A stretch of 53,335 nucleotides of DNA from positions 254,439-307,773 of the forward strand of contig NW_013657653.1 of assembly GCF_000142905.1 (NCBI RefSeq), read 5' to 3'. The notes beneath the pieces were generated by a model. The model was given only the letters and a program-made list of their open reading frames with translations. It ran no database searches and had not been told where the DNA came from. Positions 1-9,014 of this stretch are shown here, in pieces (position 1 is the stretch's first letter; each line of letters opens with the position of its first letter). Made by a program: the position numbers and the translations under genes. The stretch is from Thecamonas trahens ATCC 50062 (taxonomy: Eukaryota; Apusozoa; Apusomonadida; Apusomonadidae).

Positions 1-64
1 CGATGGGGGGGGGGGGGCGAATATTGTGTGCGATGTATGGATATGGGGGGGGGGTCGGCTACAG
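1..64 (+). other. 3' end of an intron (partial)
   Basis: Two G runs (5-17 and 45-54) precede an acceptor AG at 63-64. The downstream coding frame lacks its expected first beta strand, which supports an intron rather than a 5' UTR. Confidence 0.55.
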
Positions 65-1392
65 GGGGTGGCCATGCGCATGCGTTGGTGCTCGACGAGT
101 GGACCCGCAACGATATGGTGCCCGAGGGCGTGCGGGTGGTGCTGGTATCAGACGGGCCAACGGCATGGTACTCGGGCATGATGCCCGGCGCGGTGGCCGG
201 CATGTACCAGCCGGAGGAGACCCAGATGGAGCTGGCCGAGCTGGCGGCGGCGGCCAGGGCAGAGTTTGTGTGTGAGGCCGTGGTCGACACGGTTGTGTAT
301 GCTCCAGCCGAGGTGGGCGACGACGGCAAGACCGGCCACTTGGTGCTGGCGAGCGGGGCCACGCTCGGCTTCCACGTTGTTTCGTTTGACGTCGGCTCGA
401 CCACTCGCGGGGCAGAGACCGTGCCCGGCGTGGCCGACTACGCCATCGCCACCCGCCCCATTTACGAGCTGCTCGGAAAGCTCAAGGACGCCGAGCAGGC
501 GCTCGGCGACGGGCGCGGGCGCGATGCCCCGCTGCGGGTCGTCGTCGTGGGCGGCGGCGCTGCAGGCATCGAGCTCGCGGCCTCGTACCGCGAACGGGTG
601 GTGCGGAGCGGGCGGGCGGCACCCGAGGTGACGCTAATCACGCCTGACCCGATCCTGCACCAGGCCGCCGGCGACAAGGCGGCGGCCGCGGTGGACGCCG
701 CGCTTGCGGCCCGCGGCATCACCATCGTCACGTCGACAGTCGTCAGCGAGGTGGAGGCCGGGCGGGTAGTGGGCGAGCGGCGCGAGGGCGACTCGGGATC
801 GAGCCTGGCGTTTGAGGCGGCGTACGACGTGGTGCTGTGGGCAACCGGCGCCGCACCACAACCGCTGATGGCGACAATGGCCGAGAGCAACGGGGAGCGG
901 CTCCAGTTTTCGGACCGTGGATACTTGGCGGTCGGGTCACAGCTGTGTGTGGCCGGTGCCGAGTTTGTATTTGGCGCTGGCGACACGGTGAGCCTCACGT
1001 CGGCGCCGTGGGTGCCCAAGGCTGGGGTGTATGCGGTACGCGAGGCGCCGGTCCTTGCGCACAACCTGCTCGCGTTTGTGACTGCCAACCGCGGGCGACT
1101 GATCGGCGGCGCGCGGAACGAACCGTGGCACACCCACTCGCTCACCGAGTACCAGCCGCAGGAAGGCTTCCTCTCGCTGCTCGCGATGGGCGACGGCAGC
1201 GCGGTCGGGGTGTGGAAGGGCATGACGTTTGCGGGCTCGTGGGTGTGGCGTCTCAAAAACCACATCGATCGCAAGTTCATGAACAAGTTCCCACCGCCGG
1301 ACCGGCCGGCCAGCAGCAGCGCAAGCGGGGGGGCGGCGGGAGCTCGTCGTGTGCCATCCAGTAAACGCGAGACGCTTAGCCACTTGGCGTGA
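65..1392 (+). CDS. FAD-dependent pyridine nucleotide-disulfide oxidoreductase of the SelD-partner type (5' partial)
   Basis: About 442 residues of a two-dinucleotide-fold flavoprotein. The first visible residues GGGHAHALVL are the FAD-binding loop of the family that in many organisms is fused to, or sits beside, selenide water dikinase (SelD); WYSGMMPG soon after is also typical of it. A second Rossmann loop, VVVVGGGAAGIELA, lies near nt 538-580 and binds NAD(P)H. FGAGD near nt 970 is the C-terminal FAD contact. No ATG precedes the fold in frame. A G-rich stretch ends in CTACAG at 59-64, so the first beta strand is probably on an upstream exon outside the window. No SelD domain follows; the reading frame stops at 1390-1392, inside the 3' end of the opposite-strand tubulin. 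Family assignment is from remembered motif patterns; the substrate is unknown. Confidence 0.72.
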
Positions 1393-2824
1393 GCGCCGAA
1401 TAGTCGGCGGCGACCTGGGCGAGATCGAGCGAGGCGAGGACGAGGTCGTCGGCCGAGACGCCGTGCTGGGCATAATGGTGGAGATAGGCGCGCGAGTCCA
1501 TCATGGCGTCGGCCTTGGCCAGGAGCTTCGCGAGCGGGGCGACCGCGCCGGCCGAGTTTGTGAGGAGGGTGGCGGACTTGGCCGAGGCCGAGCCGGTAGC
1601 GCCACATCGCGAGGCGCGGACAAGGCAGCCGTGGTGCGGAGCGCCAGTCCACGGGGCATACAGCGCCGGATCGACAAACGAGGGAAGGTACGGGAGTGTG
1701 GCTGGGAGGTCGGGCCCGCGGAGGAAGAGCGCGTTGGCAACGGCGACGTTTGCGGACCGCGAGCCGGCCTTGATCCGCCAGCGGATGCCCTCCTCCATGG
1801 GCGCGTTGGCCACTAGCATCTGACGGAGGTGCTTGAGGACCTGGCCCCACGAGTTGGAGGCAAAAGCGAGTGAAGCTGGCGGGAGCTGCGGCAGGGTCTT
1901 GATGGAGAGCAGCTTGAAAGCCGGGTGCGGTGTGCAGGCGAGGAGCGGCGTGAGCGGGTCGTCGGGCGGAGCGAGAGGCGGCGGGAGAGGCGAGGCGGCG
2001 GCAGCGGTGGCAGCGCGGGCGCGGGCCTTGGGCAGCAGCGGGTTGCCAGCCGAGGCGGCGAGGTAGCGGTCGGGTATGTAGCCAAGCGAACAGTCGATGC
2101 GGGCGGTGTCAACGGCGGCGGCCGGGAGGAGGACGGCGGCGAGTTGCTTGGCGAGGACGGCGTTGAGATGGTCAAACGAGACGTCGCGGATGTTGTGCAG
2201 CTGGGTGACGACGGCGTGGGCGGCGTCGTTGGGCAGGAGCACCACGCCGTCGGAGACCGGATACAGCGAGCTGAGAGTGAGGAGGGTGTTGTAGTTCTGA
2301 ACAATGACCTCGCCGGTGTCATACGGCCAGACAGCGACGTTGAACAGGGCCGCGTCTCCAAAGGCATCACGCAGGGCAGTGGTCGTCCGCGCGCCAAGGC
2401 CCGAGCCGGTCCCGCCGGCCAGCGAGTGCAGCAGCAGCAGGCCGCCGAGCGCATCAGCAGCCTCGGCTTCGCGGCGGACGGCGTCGACGATGGCAGCCTC
2501 GGACGCGGCGCCGTGAACATGGTACCCGTACGCCCAGTTGTTGGCCGAGCCCGACTGCTGGCACACCACAGCGTCAGCCGGGTAGTCGATAAGCCCGCTC
2601 TTCTCCGCGGCCGCCAGCGTCTGCTGCACCACCTTGGGCTCCATGTCCACCAGCACCGCCCGCGCCACCGTCCGCCCGTCGCCGCCCTCGCGCAGCAACG
2701 GTGCGCCCGTCACGCCGTCCTTGCCCACGCCCTCGGCATACGTCTGCAAGAACTCGCGCCCGAGCTGGTTGCCCGCCTGGCCGATCTGGACAGTCACCAC
2801 GGCGGGCGTCGACGAGGCGGCCAT
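1376..2824 (-). CDS. TUBD1: Delta-tubulin
   Basis: A 482-residue tubulin-family GTPase. The N-terminus VTVQIGQAGNQLG is the tubulin nucleotide-pocket start, and AGGTGSGLG at about residues 136-144 is the tubulin signature loop. Delta-type rather than alpha/beta/gamma identity comes from VLVDMEPKVV, GSANNWAYGYHVHG, WPYDTGEVIVQNYN and, near the C-terminus, LKHLRQMLVANAPMEEGI, all characteristic of delta-tubulin. The family acts in basal bodies and centrioles, where it is needed for the C-tubule of triplet microtubules, so the cell should build flagella. The ATG at 2824 was chosen because it lies ten residues before the conserved core; the upstream in-frame codons look like UTR. A low-complexity Ala/Pro insert (about residues 255-280) is lineage-specific. 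The stop at 1376-1378 lies inside the preceding convergent gene. Confidence 0.93.
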   Translation of the reverse strand: MAASSTPAVVTVQIGQAGNQLGREFLQTYAEGVGKDGVTGAPLLREGGDGRTVARAVLVDMEPKVVQQTLAAAEKSGLIDYPADAVVCQQSGSANNWAYGYHVHGAASEAAIVDAVRREAEAADALGGLLLLHSLAGGTGSGLGARTTTALRDAFGDAALFNVAVWPYDTGEVIVQNYNTLLTLSSLYPVSDGVVLLPNDAAHAVVTQLHNIRDVSFDHLNAVLAKQLAAVLLPAAAVDTARIDCSLGYIPDRYLAASAGNPLLPKARARAATAAAASPLPPPLAPPDDPLTPLLACTPHPAFKLLSIKTLPQLPPASLAFASNSWGQVLKHLRQMLVANAPMEEGIRWRIKAGSRSANVAVANALFLRGPDLPATLPYLPSFVDPALYAPWTGAPHHGCLVRASRCGATGSASAKSATLLTNSAGAVAPLAKLLAKADAMMDSRAYLHHYAQHGVSADDLVLASLDLAQVAADYSALTPSG

Positions 2825-3163
2825 CAGAGTGCAGTGGGGTGAGATGAGATCGCAAGTGCGGCTCAACGCACGCAAGCGCAAGGTCTGGATGGCATGTGGA
2901 GTGTGGACGGATGGGTGAGGGAGAAGGAGATTGAAGGAGGAGGGATACGATCAGGGGGGAGGGGGGGGAGGGGGGGAGGTGATTTAGTAGGTTTTGTGGA
3001 GGCGATCAGTGATCTGGAGTTTTTCAATGAGACAGGAAGAATGGGAGGCGCATACGGCCAGGGAAGCGATCATGAAGCGTGCTAGCCTCTCTGAAACAAC
3101 ACTCCAGTACGTGATATGGAACACAGAAGCTCCCAACGGCTCCAGTTTCCTCACCCTGCACGC

Positions 3164-3432
3164 GATCCAAGGCAGGAGACGCTCTCCCTTGCTGGATCAC
3201 TAGCCCCTGCGTGTGTGTAGGGTGGCGGATCACCCCTACTCGGCCCGGCTCGCGCTCACGCCGGTCCGATCCATGTCCTGACTTTTCCCCAAGGTCAGAC
3301 CCCAAGTCCAGGCGCATCATGCGTGCGACGAGGCTCACGGGCAAGCTTGCGCCTAGTCGGGCCCGGGGAGTCCCTTCCTACGGTCAGGGGCTTCGTTCGA
3401 CGTTCGGCCGGTCCGTAGACACTCTAGTCTAC
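3164..3432. ncRNA. Candidate structured non-coding RNA (unidentified)
   Basis: Hairpins seen directly: 3164-3198, a 14-bp stem (GATCCA/TGGATC, GCA/TGC, GGAGA/TCTCC, two small bulges, loop CGC); 3217-3239, GTAGGGTG pairing with CACCC(C)TAC around GCGGAT; a CTGACTT/AAGGTCAG hairpin around 3277-3298; and 3415-3432, GTAGAC/GTCTAC around ACTCTA. I could not match it to U1-U6, U3, SRP RNA, RNase P/MRP, 5S or tRNA by their conserved motifs. Strand is undetermined. It may be only a GC-rich spacer that folds by chance. Confidence 0.25.
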
Positions 3433-3498
3433 ATCATTAACATTGCGATCAGAAAGCACGAGAGGGAGATCTTCAAGTAGTGTTGTAGTATGTATGTA

Positions 3499-3502
<4 letters not shown>

Positions 3503-3540
<38 letters not shown>

Positions 3541-3549
3541 TGTGTGTGC
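3503..3549. repeat. (TG)n microsatellite
   Basis: Nearly uninterrupted TG dinucleotides about 140 nt upstream of the PH-LRR start codon, preceded by TATG tetranucleotides at about 3489-3502. Confidence 0.95.
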
Positions 3550-3690
3550 TGTGGATAAGATGTTCCGGTCTGACACCTCCCCCTCTCCCCCTCCCCCTCC
3601 CCTCCCCCCCCCTCCGCTGCCACCTCCTCTGCCACTCTCCCTCGTCTCCGTCCACCTGTCCCTCCCCCTGTGCACGCAGGTCACGGAAGC

Positions 3691-5374
3691 ATGGCCGACA
3701 GTGCGGTGCAGGTAAGCACCTTCTCACCCCCTCCACCTCCTCCACCCCTTCCACCCTCTCCACCCCCTCCTCCCCTCTCCCCCTACCCTTCCCTACCCCC
3801 ATCACCTCCCACCCCCCCGCCATGTCCATGGTCTGGTGCAGGTAGGGAAGGCCACTGTCGGCGAAAGAGGCGGTCACCTTCCGACGGTAACCATTTTTTG
3901 CCTGTTGGCTTGGGAAAGGGGGGGGGGGGGACCAAGGGGGGGGGGGGGTAGGGAAAAGACAGAGGTATAGAGAGGGTGACTCACAAGAGGGGATGGGGAC
4001 GGTGGTGATGACCATGGTGGGGGTGGGTTTATGGGACAGACGGAGATTGCTGCGTTGCAGGAGCAGGTCGCCCGCGACCATGAGGCACTTCGCAAGGCCT
4101 CGCTCAACGGGCAGAAGCTGATGATGCTCTGCCTCAAGATGAACCAGAAGCTGAACCTGATGATGGAGATGGCGAAGAACGCGGTGGAGAGTGTGCCGAT
4201 GGGCCCGAGTAACGAGGCGGTGGTGGCGGAGCAGCCACTGATGTGCGGGTTTATGAACATCAAAGCCAAGAACGAGCGCAACTGGAAGCGGCGGTGGTTT
4301 GTCCTCCGCAAGGGTGCGCTGGCGTACTACAACGATCAGAACGCGACGACGCCCAAAGGCACCATTCCGCTGGCGGTGTGCGTGGTCGACGGGCTCAAGG
4401 TCCGCGACAACATGCAGCGGCCGTGCATGGCGCTGGTGGTCGAGGGCCGGACCCTGTACTGCGAGGCCGAGACCAAGAAAGACAACGTGGCGTGGTTCCT
4501 CGCCATCAACTGCATGCAGCAGCAGCTCGACTACTCGCGCAAGCTCGAGGCGCAGGGCATTGAGCCGGACACCCGCATCTTGGCCTTCTTTGACCATCCG
4601 CTGCGGACAGAGCTCGCCCTCGACGACGTAAGCCTCTCGGTGGAGGCCATCACGTCGATGGAGTCGACGATCCGGTTCCACTCGGCGCTGGTCTCGCTCT
4701 CGATGCAGTCTGCGGCGCTGCGCGACGAGCACGTTGAGTCGCTGGCGCGTGCGTTGTCGGGCAACAAGTTCCTGCAGACGGTCCGGCTCGGCTCGAACGA
4801 CCTTGGCCCGGCGGCGGCGGCGTCACTGGCGGTGGCGCTGGAGAAGAACGCGGTCATCACCGAGCTCAACCTTGCGGGCAACCACATTGGCGACGACGGC
4901 GTGCTTGCGCTGGCAAATGCACTCGGCTCGCGGCCGCCGCTCGCAGTGCTGGACCTCTCGGACAACGAGGTTACCGACGAGGGCTTTGCGCACTTTGTCG
5001 ACACGCTTGTGACCGAGTCGTACCCGCTGCCGGCGCTGGAGTTTTCGTCAAACGCCATCACGTCGGCCGGCGTGGTCGGCTCGCTGGTGCCTGCGCTCGG
5101 CGCGCTCCCGTCGCTCACCCGCGTTGCCCTCGCATCCAACGCCGTCGACGACGCCGGCGTCGCTGCCATCCTCGGCGCGCTGCCATCGTCGTCGCTCCGC
5201 GAGCTGGTCCTGTCTAACAACCCGTACGCACACGAGCAGCACGTCGAGGCCCTCCTCGCCTCCCTCCTCGCCACGTCGTCCCTGGTTCTCATCGACATGG
5301 TTCCGGTCGTCCTCGACGAGCAGAGCATCGCCACGCTCCGCCTCCTCCGCGACAACGACGCGCTCGCGCTTTGA
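3691..5374 (+). CDS. Coiled-coil, PH domain and leucine-rich-repeat protein
   Basis: Two exons, 3691-3711 and 4040-5374 (451 aa). Exon 1 encodes only MADSAVQ and ends at donor GTAAGC; exon 2 follows TGGGACAG and continues in phase 0. Residues about 8-50 form a helix or coiled coil (EIAALQEQVARDHEAL). Residues about 70-165 are a PH domain, with the typical GFMNIKAK, WKRRWFVL and closing Trp helix (VAWFLAINCM). The rest is RI-type leucine-rich repeats (LARALSGNKFLQTVRLGSNDLG, then NAVITELNLAGNHIGDDG, VLDLSDNEVTDEGF). A PH-LRR arrangement suggests a membrane- or actin-associated regulator such as the CARMIL class, but no CARMIL-specific region is seen, so no symbol is given. The intron of 328 nt holds two 13-base G runs. 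The gene converges on the next one with 48 nt between stops. Confidence 0.82.
3712..4039 (+). other. Intron of the PH-LRR gene with G and C/T tracts
   Basis: Starts GTAAGC and ends GGGACAG. It contains CCTCC-rich pyrimidine tracts (about 3728-3822) and G13 runs at 3918-3930 and 3936-3948. A second GGTGCAGGTA at about 3835-3844 resembles the exon-1 boundary, so an alternative mini-exon is possible. Confidence 0.65.
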
Positions 5375-5422
5375 ACAAACACCTCCCTCTACGCCTGGCT
5401 GGCCCTTCATTCGCTGCGCCTG

Positions 5423-6379
5423 CTACATGTACTCGGCAAGATCGTCGCTCTCAGAGCCGCTCTGGTCGTCGTCGGACGACGAGACCGATGGCGGAGTGAC
5501 GGCGACGGCGTCGACGATGGCGTCGTCGCCAGAGTCGTCTGCAGTGACCAGGTCCTCCATGATGAGCAGCGAGAGGAGTGCGTCGATGGGCAGCGGGAGA
5601 TCGACCATGGGATTGACGGCAAAGTCGATGTACAGAATGACGCGGTCAGAGGCCGCCCAGTTCCAGGCCGAGTGGCGGTAGGTGTCGTCGAAAACGACGG
5701 CGTCGCCGACGGCGCGCCACTCGTGGAGCAGCGGGCCGACGCGGAGGCCGGTGGCGACGAGCGAGCCGTCTGCGCGGTACTGGTCGGCAAGCGGGTCGGC
5801 GATGGCGGCCGAATCCGGCTCTGGCACGACGATGGACATGTGGAAGGCGAGCGAGCCAAAGCGGAGGCCGGTAAAGCCGACGTGCGGCTTGATCTGCGTC
5901 CGCGGGCGGAGGCGCGAGAAGCCTGCGACGCGGATGGAGGGGATGCGGTCAAGCATGGCGGCGGTGCGCGGGCAGGCGGCACAGTTTGCCTCGACGCGCT
6001 CGCCGTGAGCCGGAATAAAGCCGTAGGCGAGCCAGTCCGGGTTGGTCTCGTCGGGCGCCACGTTGTTCCACCACGAGGCCCAGCCGCCTTGGACTGCCAC
6101 GGCGTCGGCAATCGACTTGAACGACTCATCGCCGGCCCAGCCCGAGTAGTTGCCATCGAGGGCAAAGACGGGATCGGCCGCCTCGGGCCGCATCACACTC
6201 GCCAGCTCGGCAGCCACCACGTCCGCGTTGGCCCGCAGGTCGTCAAAGATGGAAAACATGTTGGCATCAAACATGTGTGGGCCCTGCAGGCTCTCCGCCG
6301 CGCACCCGGCGCACGAGCACGCTGGCGGCCTGAGCTCCCACCCTTTCGGCGGCCCACGTCCCTGCCTCCCCGACGACAT
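5423..6379 (-). CDS. Aspartyl/asparaginyl beta-hydroxylase-like 2-oxoglutarate oxygenase
   Basis: 318 aa, start ATG at 6379 (MSSGRQG). The domain resembles the AspH family, which hydroxylates Asp/Asn using Fe(II), O2 and 2-oxoglutarate. The first metal-ligand histidine fits RTQIKPHVGFTGLRFG, and the second fits GDAVVFDDTYRHSAWN, both in the usual order and spacing. A Cys-rich N-terminal segment (CSCAGCA) is unusual. No signal peptide or membrane segment is evident, so a cytosolic enzyme is more likely than the ER form found in animals. The C-terminus is acidic and Ser-rich (SSSDDDQSGSESDD). The substrate cannot be told from sequence. An open frame continues upstream to 7279 but overlaps the neighbouring gene and has no codon bias, so it was excluded. 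Confidence 0.8.
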   Translation of the reverse strand: MSSGRQGRGPPKGWELRPPACSCAGCAAESLQGPHMFDANMFSIFDDLRANADVVAAELASVMRPEAADPVFALDGNYSGWAGDESFKSIADAVAVQGGWASWWNNVAPDETNPDWLAYGFIPAHGERVEANCAACPRTAAMLDRIPSIRVAGFSRLRPRTQIKPHVGFTGLRFGSLAFHMSIVVPEPDSAAIADPLADQYRADGSLVATGLRVGPLLHEWRAVGDAVVFDDTYRHSAWNWAASDRVILYIDFAVNPMVDLPLPIDALLSLLIMEDLVTADDSGDDAIVDAVAVTPPSVSSSDDDQSGSESDDLAEYM

Positions 6380-6717
6380 AGTGGCGGAGAGTGTGGGGTG
6401 AGCGGGGTTGAGTGTTGTTGTGCTGTCTCGTGTGCGTGAGCGGGGGTGGAGTGGTGTGGTGCCGTGTGGTGGCTTTGCCGGGAACGACAGGGGGCTGAGG
6501 GGCCTTGTCAGGTGGTTCGCCCACGCGGCAGGTGGGGGGGGGGGGGGTGCTGATCGGCTGCAATTCACTAGAGGCCACGACTGCGGCTGGTTGTTCGGCA
6601 GCTGCAGCGGCAGCGGTAGCTGTGGTGGTGGTGGTGGTGGTGGTGGTGGTGGTGGTCCTGGGCGGCAGAGGCTTGATCGCGCAGCGGTCGAGCGTGGTCG
6701 TACCAGGCGTGGCTCGG
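6380..6717. promoter_or_regulatory. Upstream region of the beta-hydroxylase-like gene
   Basis: 338 bases between two minus-strand genes. It holds a 14-base G run at 6534-6547 (poly-C in the sense direction of the downstream gene) and a (TGG)n tract at about 6622-6656. No coding signal is seen. It must contain the 3' end of the acyl-CoA dehydrogenase transcript and the promoter of the next gene. Confidence 0.5.
6622..6656. repeat. (TGG)n trinucleotide repeat
   Basis: About eleven near-perfect TGG units in intergenic DNA. Confidence 0.9.
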
Positions 6718-8571
6718 CTACAGGCGAGACACCATCGACTGGGCTCGGGAAGTGCCGGCTGCGCCACGCATAGAGGCGTTGGTCAAACCGTAGGGGAGAA
6801 GTGGCTCGTCGGCAATAAAGGTGTAGGCGGCGGCGGCATCGGCGGGTGCATCGGTGGTGGCGGCGTGGTGGAGAAGGAGGCCAGCCAGGAGAGTGCGGGC
6901 AAGGCCAAAGGAAAAGAGACGAGAGTCGGGTGGCGTGAGGGAAGCGCCGAGACTGACCAGCTTGTTGGCGGCAGCAGTGACGAGGGCGGCGAGTGGGGCG
7001 AGATCGGTGGCGGAGGCCGGGGCTGGCGATGCGGTGGCAACCTTGCCGGCCAGCCACTCGATCTGTGCGGCCAGGAGCGGGAGGACGGCGGGGTTCTTGG
7101 TCAGCACACGCAGCGTGTCGAGGGCGAGGACGTTCGAGGTGCCCTCCCAAATGGCATTGACAAAGTTGTCGCGGAAGACCCGCGGCAGGCCGGTGTCCTC
7201 CATGTACCCGGCGCCGCCCATGCCCTCGAGCGCGTCGAGCATGCCGGCGTTGGCGAGGCGGGCGCCGTACATCTTGCACAGCGGGGTGACAATGCGTAGC
7301 AGGTCCTCGCCAGACTCAGCATCCAGGCGCGGCAGGAGCCACGAGCTGGCATCGTCTGCCGGCAGCGGGAGCGCGTCGACCTCGACCGCGCCGAGGAGAT
7401 CGCTCACAAAGACGGTGAGGAGCGAGAGCGCCGACGACACAGCCAGGTTGCGCGAGAGTGTGACAACATGCAGGTCATGCTGCAGCAGCGTCTTGCCAAA
7501 CGCGCGTCGCTTGGTCGAGTAGTCGAGAAGGACGGCGTTGAGGTAGGCAAGTCCCGAAGTCGAGCCGATGAGGGCGTGGATCCGGGTGAGGTTGAATAGG
7601 AGCGAGATGAGCTTGATGCCGTGACCGGGCCTGCCAATGAGCGTCGCCCGTAGGCCGCGGAGCTCCAGCTCGGCTGTCGGCAGCGACTTGGTGCCAAACT
7701 TCTCCTTGAGCCGAGCCACCCGGAGGGAGCCGTTAGCGATGTTCGCTTTCGCGTCGACGGCCACAAGGAAGAGCGACGGCTGCGGCGGGCGGGCACCGGC
7801 CGGCTGCGCCGCGTGCGGATCGTCGGCGGCGTCGTCCACAATGTGGCCGAGGGTAAACGCCAGCTCGGCAGTCGCTGCCGAGGTGAAGAACTTGTAGCCG
7901 TGCAGCGCGTAGTGCCCGGCGTCGTCGAGGGCGACGGCCACGGTCTCGCACGCGCGCACGTCGGATCCACCGGTCCGCTCGGTCATCCACTGGCCGGCAC
8001 TGGCGCCGCCATCGCCTGGGCCGAGCAACGCCTCGTACGCCTGGTGCAGCTCGTCCTCGGCGGCGCCTGTGAGGCCGAAACCAGCCGGATCGGCCAGCAG
8101 CGTCTCGGCCAGCCGCGCCGCGCCATCGGACATGGCCAGTGGGCACGAGACCATGCCCGATGCCGGCGCAAAGACATACAGCATGGCAGCTTGGACCACG
8201 CGGGCGTGGCGGCCAAAGACAGCGCGGCCAGGCCCGTAGCCCGTGGCGATGAGGCCCTCGTCACGGGCAGCCGCCGAGAGCAGCTCCCACGCCGGATCGA
8301 CAGCGACAGCCGATGCGTCGGTGCCAAAGCCGTCAGCGCGGACCAGGCGCGGCAAGGCACCGGCCTCGGCCACGGTAGCCAGATGATCGGCCGCCACTGC
8401 GTACTCGCCACCCGGGCGGGCACAGCGGGCAGCGAGGGCGTCAAGCCAGGCGTGGGCTGTCACCGCTTTGTCGGCCGGCAGGACCGCATCGAGGATGCCC
8501 GGCAGCGGCGAGGCCCTGTACGGGTTGTCTGCCACTGATGGCGGCGTCTGGACAAAGTACTGTTTGTGCAT
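6718..8571 (-). CDS. AidB-like acyl-CoA dehydrogenase
   Basis: 617 aa in one exon. It matches the acyl-CoA dehydrogenase fold: WMTERTGGSDVR at residues 195-206 is the FAD-domain signature, GYKFFTS follows, and FVNAIWEGTSNVLALDTLRVL at about 470-490 is the family's conserved C-terminal block. The long N-terminus before the dehydrogenase core and the WMTE(R)xGGSDV form point to the AidB/isovaleryl-like subgroup rather than the short mitochondrial enzymes. FAD flavoproteins of this family oxidise acyl-CoA thioesters; AidB itself has weak activity and a role linked to alkylation damage in bacteria. The substrate is not predictable here. The C-terminus ends SMVSRL; SRL at the extreme C-terminus fits a type 1 peroxisomal targeting signal, suggesting peroxisomal location (inference). 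A (GT)n tract lies directly upstream of the start codon. Confidence 0.85.
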   Translation of the reverse strand: MHKQYFVQTPPSVADNPYRASPLPGILDAVLPADKAVTAHAWLDALAARCARPGGEYAVAADHLATVAEAGALPRLVRADGFGTDASAVAVDPAWELLSAAARDEGLIATGYGPGRAVFGRHARVVQAAMLYVFAPASGMVSCPLAMSDGAARLAETLLADPAGFGLTGAAEDELHQAYEALLGPGDGGASAGQWMTERTGGSDVRACETVAVALDDAGHYALHGYKFFTSAATAELAFTLGHIVDDAADDPHAAQPAGARPPQPSLFLVAVDAKANIANGSLRVARLKEKFGTKSLPTAELELRGLRATLIGRPGHGIKLISLLFNLTRIHALIGSTSGLAYLNAVLLDYSTKRRAFGKTLLQHDLHVVTLSRNLAVSSALSLLTVFVSDLLGAVEVDALPLPADDASSWLLPRLDAESGEDLLRIVTPLCKMYGARLANAGMLDALEGMGGAGYMEDTGLPRVFRDNFVNAIWEGTSNVLALDTLRVLTKNPAVLPLLAAQIEWLAGKVATASPAPASATDLAPLAALVTAAANKLVSLGASLTPPDSRLFSFGLARTLLAGLLLHHAATTDAPADAAAAYTFIADEPLLPYGLTNASMRGAAGTSRAQSMVSRL

Positions 8572-8601
8572 GAGTCAAGTGTATGTGTGTGTATGTATGT
8601 A

Positions 8602-8646
<45 letters not shown>

Positions 8647-9014
8647 TGAAGGTGCTATGGGCTCATCGACGGCAGTCGCAGTCGTTGTCGCTGCCAAGGT
8701 CTCAATCATGGCCATCATCATGATCATGATCAGTACACTCCAGCAACAGCCTCGCCGAGGGACGATCCTTGCCCCATCGCAGGCCCCTATTCGTCTTGGG
8801 AGCATGATCAACAATTGCATCCCCCCAGAGCGAACTGGCCATCAATATCAATCCCCACAGGCCCCCCTCTCCCCCCCCCCCCCCGCCCCCGTCACTCGAT
8901 CCGGATCCTCCGCCATCACCATCACCATCACCGACAGGGCACAGAGGGGGGCACAGGGGGGGGGGGGGGGGTGGGAGAGGAGGGTCTAGGTCACCTCTCG
9001 CTGTACATCCCTCC
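8572..9014. promoter_or_regulatory. Divergent promoter region, acyl-CoA dehydrogenase / Nopp140-like
   Basis: 443 bases between two start codons. Contains the (GT)n tract at 8581-8645, C14 at 8871-8884 and G16 at 8956-8971. No reading frame with coding bias. Confidence 0.6.
8581..8645. repeat. (GT)n/(GTAT)n microsatellite
   Basis: About 65 bases of GT units with GTAT interruptions at the left end, starting ten bases upstream of the minus-strand start codon at 8571. Confidence 0.95.

Larger units (their letters stand above)
2825..3690. other. Intergenic spacer between divergent delta-tubulin and PH-LRR genes
   Basis: 866 bases without a convincing coding frame. 2950-2980 is G-rich (C-rich on the tubulin sense strand). 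3164-3432 has lower codon-like bias and several hairpins, described separately. A (TG)n tract covers about 3503-3549 and a long C/T tract about 3570-3660, followed by TGCACGCAG at 3671-3679, which could be a 5' UTR intron acceptor for the PH-LRR gene. Confidence 0.6.

Noticed and set aside
462-1850. 462-residue minus-strand open frame across the oxidoreductase
   Set aside because: Antisense shadow of a GC-rich gene; Arg/Pro/Ser-rich composition with no domain.
6380-7279. Upstream extension of the beta-hydroxylase-like frame
   Set aside because: Runs into the acyl-CoA dehydrogenase in another frame, is Arg/Pro low complexity and precedes a good ATG.
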